Part shown: positions 61,187 through 64,000 of the stretch, piece after piece | How the letters are laid out: every line of letters begins with the position of its first letter | How positions within the stretch are numbered: position 1 is the stretch's first letter | DNA from: Emmonsiellopsis sp. PD_33 | Lineage: Eukaryota > Ascomycota > Eurotiomycetes > Onygenales > Ajellomycetaceae | Direction: 5' to 3' | NCBI GenBank assembly: GCA_032988165.1 | Contig: JANTQF010000142.1 | Location: 21,257 to 85,256, forward strand | Length of the DNA: 64,000 nt | Program-made: the position numbers and the translations under genes | Notes under the pieces: generated by a model | What the model was told of the DNA's origin: nothing | Seen by the model: only the letters and a program-made list of their open reading frames with translations | The model's database searches: none

Positions 61187-63373
61187 ATGCTGCCGAAACT
61201 CCCCCTGGCCCATTCGCACCATGGCCATTCCCGCCATGCAAGCCGCTCCCGGACTTCTTTAAATAGTGCGTGTCTGCCCTCTACTGCCGTATTCGCCTCC
61301 TCGGGGTCCCAGCCCGCCCCATCAATTATGGCCCCAGGTCGACTTGCGGAGATATATGCTGACTATGGTATTGTGTTTGTTGCGGTGTAGATAGTGTCTC
61401 CTCGTTTGATGAGACGAGCTCGCCTGATTCCCCCACCGTGGAGGATGAGACGGTGGTAGAGCCCGAGCAGGGCAATGGTGGGTGGCTTTCTATATACCTT
61501 CTGATGGCAAAGCCATTGATATATACATGGTTCTATGTGCTGACCGCTGTTCTTTGGGTCTTCTTCTTTAGTCCTCTCTCATATTATCTCACAGCTACGG
61601 CCGGGCGCAGACTTGGGCAGAGTCGTGCTGCCTACCTTTATACTGGAACCACGATCAATGCTGGAACGGATTACAAAGTGCGTGACGGCCTCCCCTTTTT
61701 TTTCCTGTCAGGAATATGCTAATGGGTAATTGTTGCCTCTCCAGCTTCATGGCCCATCCCGAAACCCTCCTTCCAATGTCCCAGATCGACGACCCCGTCG
61801 AGCGATTTGTGTCCGTCGTTAAGTTCTACCTCAGCGGATGGCATATAAAACCCCCGTACGTGCCGTTACCGCCATTCTCTCCATGGATATAAGTGGTTGC
61901 TGATATGCTGGAAACAGGGGTGTTAAGAAGCCATTGAACCCGATCTTGGGTGAAACCTATACATGTTATTGGGATTATGAAGACGGCACCCGCGGATATT
62001 ACATCTCTGAACAGACATCGCACCATCCCCCCAAGTCGAGCTACTTTTTCATGGCCCCGGAACACAATATTCGAATAGATGGCACGCTGAAGCCCCGGAG
62101 TAGATTCTTGGGCAATTCGGCCGCGAGTATGATGGAGGGCATTGCCGTATTGCAATTTTTGAATAGGGGTAAGACGGAGAAGGGGGAGAGATAGTAAGTT
62201 TGTTTATATCTGATGGTTAACTCTAGAAATATTTCTCGTGTGCTGACTATTTTACCCGCTAGCATATTGACGCAGCCGAATATGTATGCTCGAGGTATAC
62301 TTTTTGGAAAAATGAAGTACGAGCTGGGAGATCACAGCTTTGTGAGGTGTCCGGAGAATAACCTAGTGGCGGACATTGAGTTCAAGACCAAGGGCTACTT
62401 CATGGGCACGTATAATGCGATAGGGGGTACTATAAAAAACGAGCTGAGTGGGGAGATCCTCTATGAGCTGTCAGGAATGTGGAATGGCGAGATGTTTATA
62501 AGAAATGTCATTGTGCGTTGCAGCCTCTCTTCCTCCCTTTATCGTTCCATGGTTAACAGGGCATACAGACGGGCCAAAAGGACCTGCTATTCAACGCAAC
62601 GAATGCAAGACATACCCCTCCCCTCTGCAGACCGCTTGAAGAGCAGGAACCACGCGAGTCGCAAAGGCTGTGGCATAGTACCGTCCAGGGATTGCTGGCG
62701 CGGAATCACGACGTGGCCACAGAAGAGAAAACCAAGATCGAAGATGCGCAACGGGAGGAAGCTGCCGCAAGGCTGAGAGATGGATTGGAATGGCACCCTA
62801 GGCTGTTCCGGCCCGTCCACGGTGGACCAGGCGGGCCTGAGGAGGGTGAGGAGGATCTTGACTGGATCCTAAATGCGAATATGTATGGCATTTCCCGTTT
62901 TTGTCCCTTTTCCTTCTGCTCGTTCTTGTTCCCTAACGACTTTCTGCAGAGATTCGCATGACCCTCAATTAGCGGCCCAGCAGATTCTCGCCGTAACCCC
63001 AATCATACCCGGCCAAAAGCTGCCTCACCAATTCGAAATCCCCCCTCATCCGTCAACGCAGCACAAAAAGCAGACTGCGTCCTCATCTGAAAAACACTCA
63101 CGTGGAGAGAGCCTACTAGATTTGGATGACTGTGATACGCCGACCCGCGAAGAGAACAAAGCCACAAAGCCACGAGCAGCCGCTCCGCCAATGGACCTCC
63201 TCAGTGGGGATGGTCAGGATGACCACTTTGAGATCCGGACGGACGATAATAACCCCACGTCGAACGTGACGCAACCCCTGAAACCTACCGCTAGCTCCAC
63301 GCAACCTCGCACGATGAGCAGGCGGCATTCGAACTCTTCCGATCAGGATGAGTTCGTCGACGCAGAGGGATGA
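61187..63373 (+). CDS. Oxysterol-binding protein homologue (Osh/ORP)
   Basis: Eight exons: 61187-61265, 61391-61477, 61572-61677, 61745-61855, 61918-62193, 62263-62512, 62569-62882 and 62950-63373; introns 56-125 nt; 548 aa. All phases agree. The ORD domain starts NVLSHIISQLRPGADLGRVV and LPTFILEPRSMLERITNFMA, includes KPLNPILGETYTCYW, the fingerprint EQTSHHPP (phosphoinositide contacts), FYLSGWHIKPP, KGYFMGTYNAIGGTIKN, and ends with WHPRLFRP. No PH or ankyrin domain precedes it, so it is a short Osh like yeast Osh4, Osh6 or Osh7, lipid-exchange proteins (sterol or phosphatidylserine for PI4P). LRPGADL and missing sterol-lid features lean to Osh6/7. The last 140 residues are disordered and acidic. 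Intron 1 has a GCTGAC branch site. Confidence 0.92.
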
Positions 63374-64000
63374 CAGATCTATTTTTCCTCCCTTCCTCCC
63401 TAGATTTTGTTCCACCCCACACCTACGTATATCTCTATGCCTACCTAACCTACCCTACCTATCAAACTCGCCGATTCAACACTTTCCTGACGATGATTCA
63501 TCACATTTCAATCGAGCTCGCCGTTGAGGAGACCTCTCCCTCTTATTATTCTTCTCGTTTACGACACCCGAGATTTCCCCCCCTCTTTTTCCTTTCCCTT
63601 TTTCAATTTCCTAATATGAAACCAATCGATCAGTAAATCAACTTATTGATTGGATTTCCCCCTTCCTAAATAAAAGTGTTTCACAGACAAGAGAATTCAT
63701 AATAATATATTTTTTTTAGAACGGGGTCTTGGAAAACGAGAGCATGGAGTTTAGTTTTCTTTCTTTCACTACTGCTACCCACCTACTTCTTGTCTGCCCT
63801 ATTTTTCTCTCCCTACTACTACTACGCTGGCATACATGAGAGGACGGGATGGGACGAGACGAGACAAAAAGGGGAAAAAATTAAAGGTTTAATAGCAAGG
63901 GCTTTAACAGGTTAAAATAATCCTTTTTATCCCATTATATAAGGTATGAGTGATTGAAGCTAATTCATCTTATTCTGTTTATGTTTATATCTCTTATAAA
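63374..64000. other. 3' flank of the Osh gene to the window end
   Basis: T- and C-rich, then AT-rich; no gene seen. Confidence 0.5.

Noticed and set aside
61266..61390. 23-nt intron (61369-61391) at the Osh start
   Set aside because: Too short to splice; the 125-nt intron 61266-61390 with a GCTGAC branch site gives the right frame.
62513..62560. Alternative acceptor at 62559 in Osh intron 6
   Set aside because: It would leave the branch site next to the AG and insert extra residues before TGQKD; the acceptor at 62568 fits better.

Overview
The window is nuclear DNA from a filamentous ascomycete. Genes carry short introns, mostly 50-120 nt, with GT-AG ends and GCTGAC- or GCTAAC-like branch sites. 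Single-copy fungal genes are spread over both strands without operons, and intergenic gaps are long and rich in low-complexity tracts. The protein set (Spa2, Vtc1, Lst8, an Ahc1-like zinc-finger protein, an Ngi1/DUF3605 protein, a Tctex-1 dynein light chain, an ERCC6L2-type helicase) fits Eurotiomycetes. The long low-complexity intergenic stretches make me lean to Onygenales, but that is inference, not proof. I count 26 protein genes (one cut by the left edge) and 2 tRNA genes.

Left part, 1-9 kb, looks the most accessory: the tail of an unknown gene, an F-box protein, tRNA-Gly(GCC) with an intron, tRNA-Leu(AAG), a four-exon gene of the fungal PD-(D/E)XK nuclease-like family whose motif looks degraded, a short-chain dehydrogenase (SDR), and a 629-aa low-complexity protein. 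From 9 to 23 kb: NAA10 (N-terminal acetyltransferase), a GPI-anchored-looking PLC-like phosphodiesterase, a SUR7-family membrane protein, a second SDR, an unknown 740-aa disordered protein divergent from LST8 (TOR complex), a four-exon dynein light chain, and VTC1 (polyphosphate polymerase complex). From 23 to 32 kb the DNA is gene-poor: an AT-rich block with decayed direct repeats, a secreted beta-propeller protein, and the Ahc1-like protein.

From 32 to 64 kb is a conserved core block: alanine-glyoxylate aminotransferase, HMG-CoA reductase, SPA2, cyclophilin, the exosome subunit SKI6/RRP41, an ERCC6L2-like helicase, SSU72 phosphatase, an AidB/ACAD11-like acyl-CoA dehydrogenase, nicotinamidase PNC1, an Ngi1/DUF3605 protein and an Osh oxysterol-binding protein. 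These are unrelated housekeeping functions. Several neighbours are divergent pairs (PLC-like/SUR7, unknown/LST8, dynein light chain/VTC1, SKI6/ERCC6L2, SSU72/ACAD).

I found no biosynthetic cluster, CRISPR, intact transposon, rRNA gene or clearly new system. The best leads are two genes whose nested start codons suggest paired mitochondrial and cytosolic isoforms (aminotransferase and cyclophilin), a PHO-type CACGTG upstream of VTC1, a 13-bp TACCG-repeat motif in gene-upstream regions, a GC-AG intron and a disordered insertion in LST8, and the degraded catalytic motif of the PD-(D/E)XK protein. Exon boundaries were derived by hand from reading frame, splice sites and family conservation.
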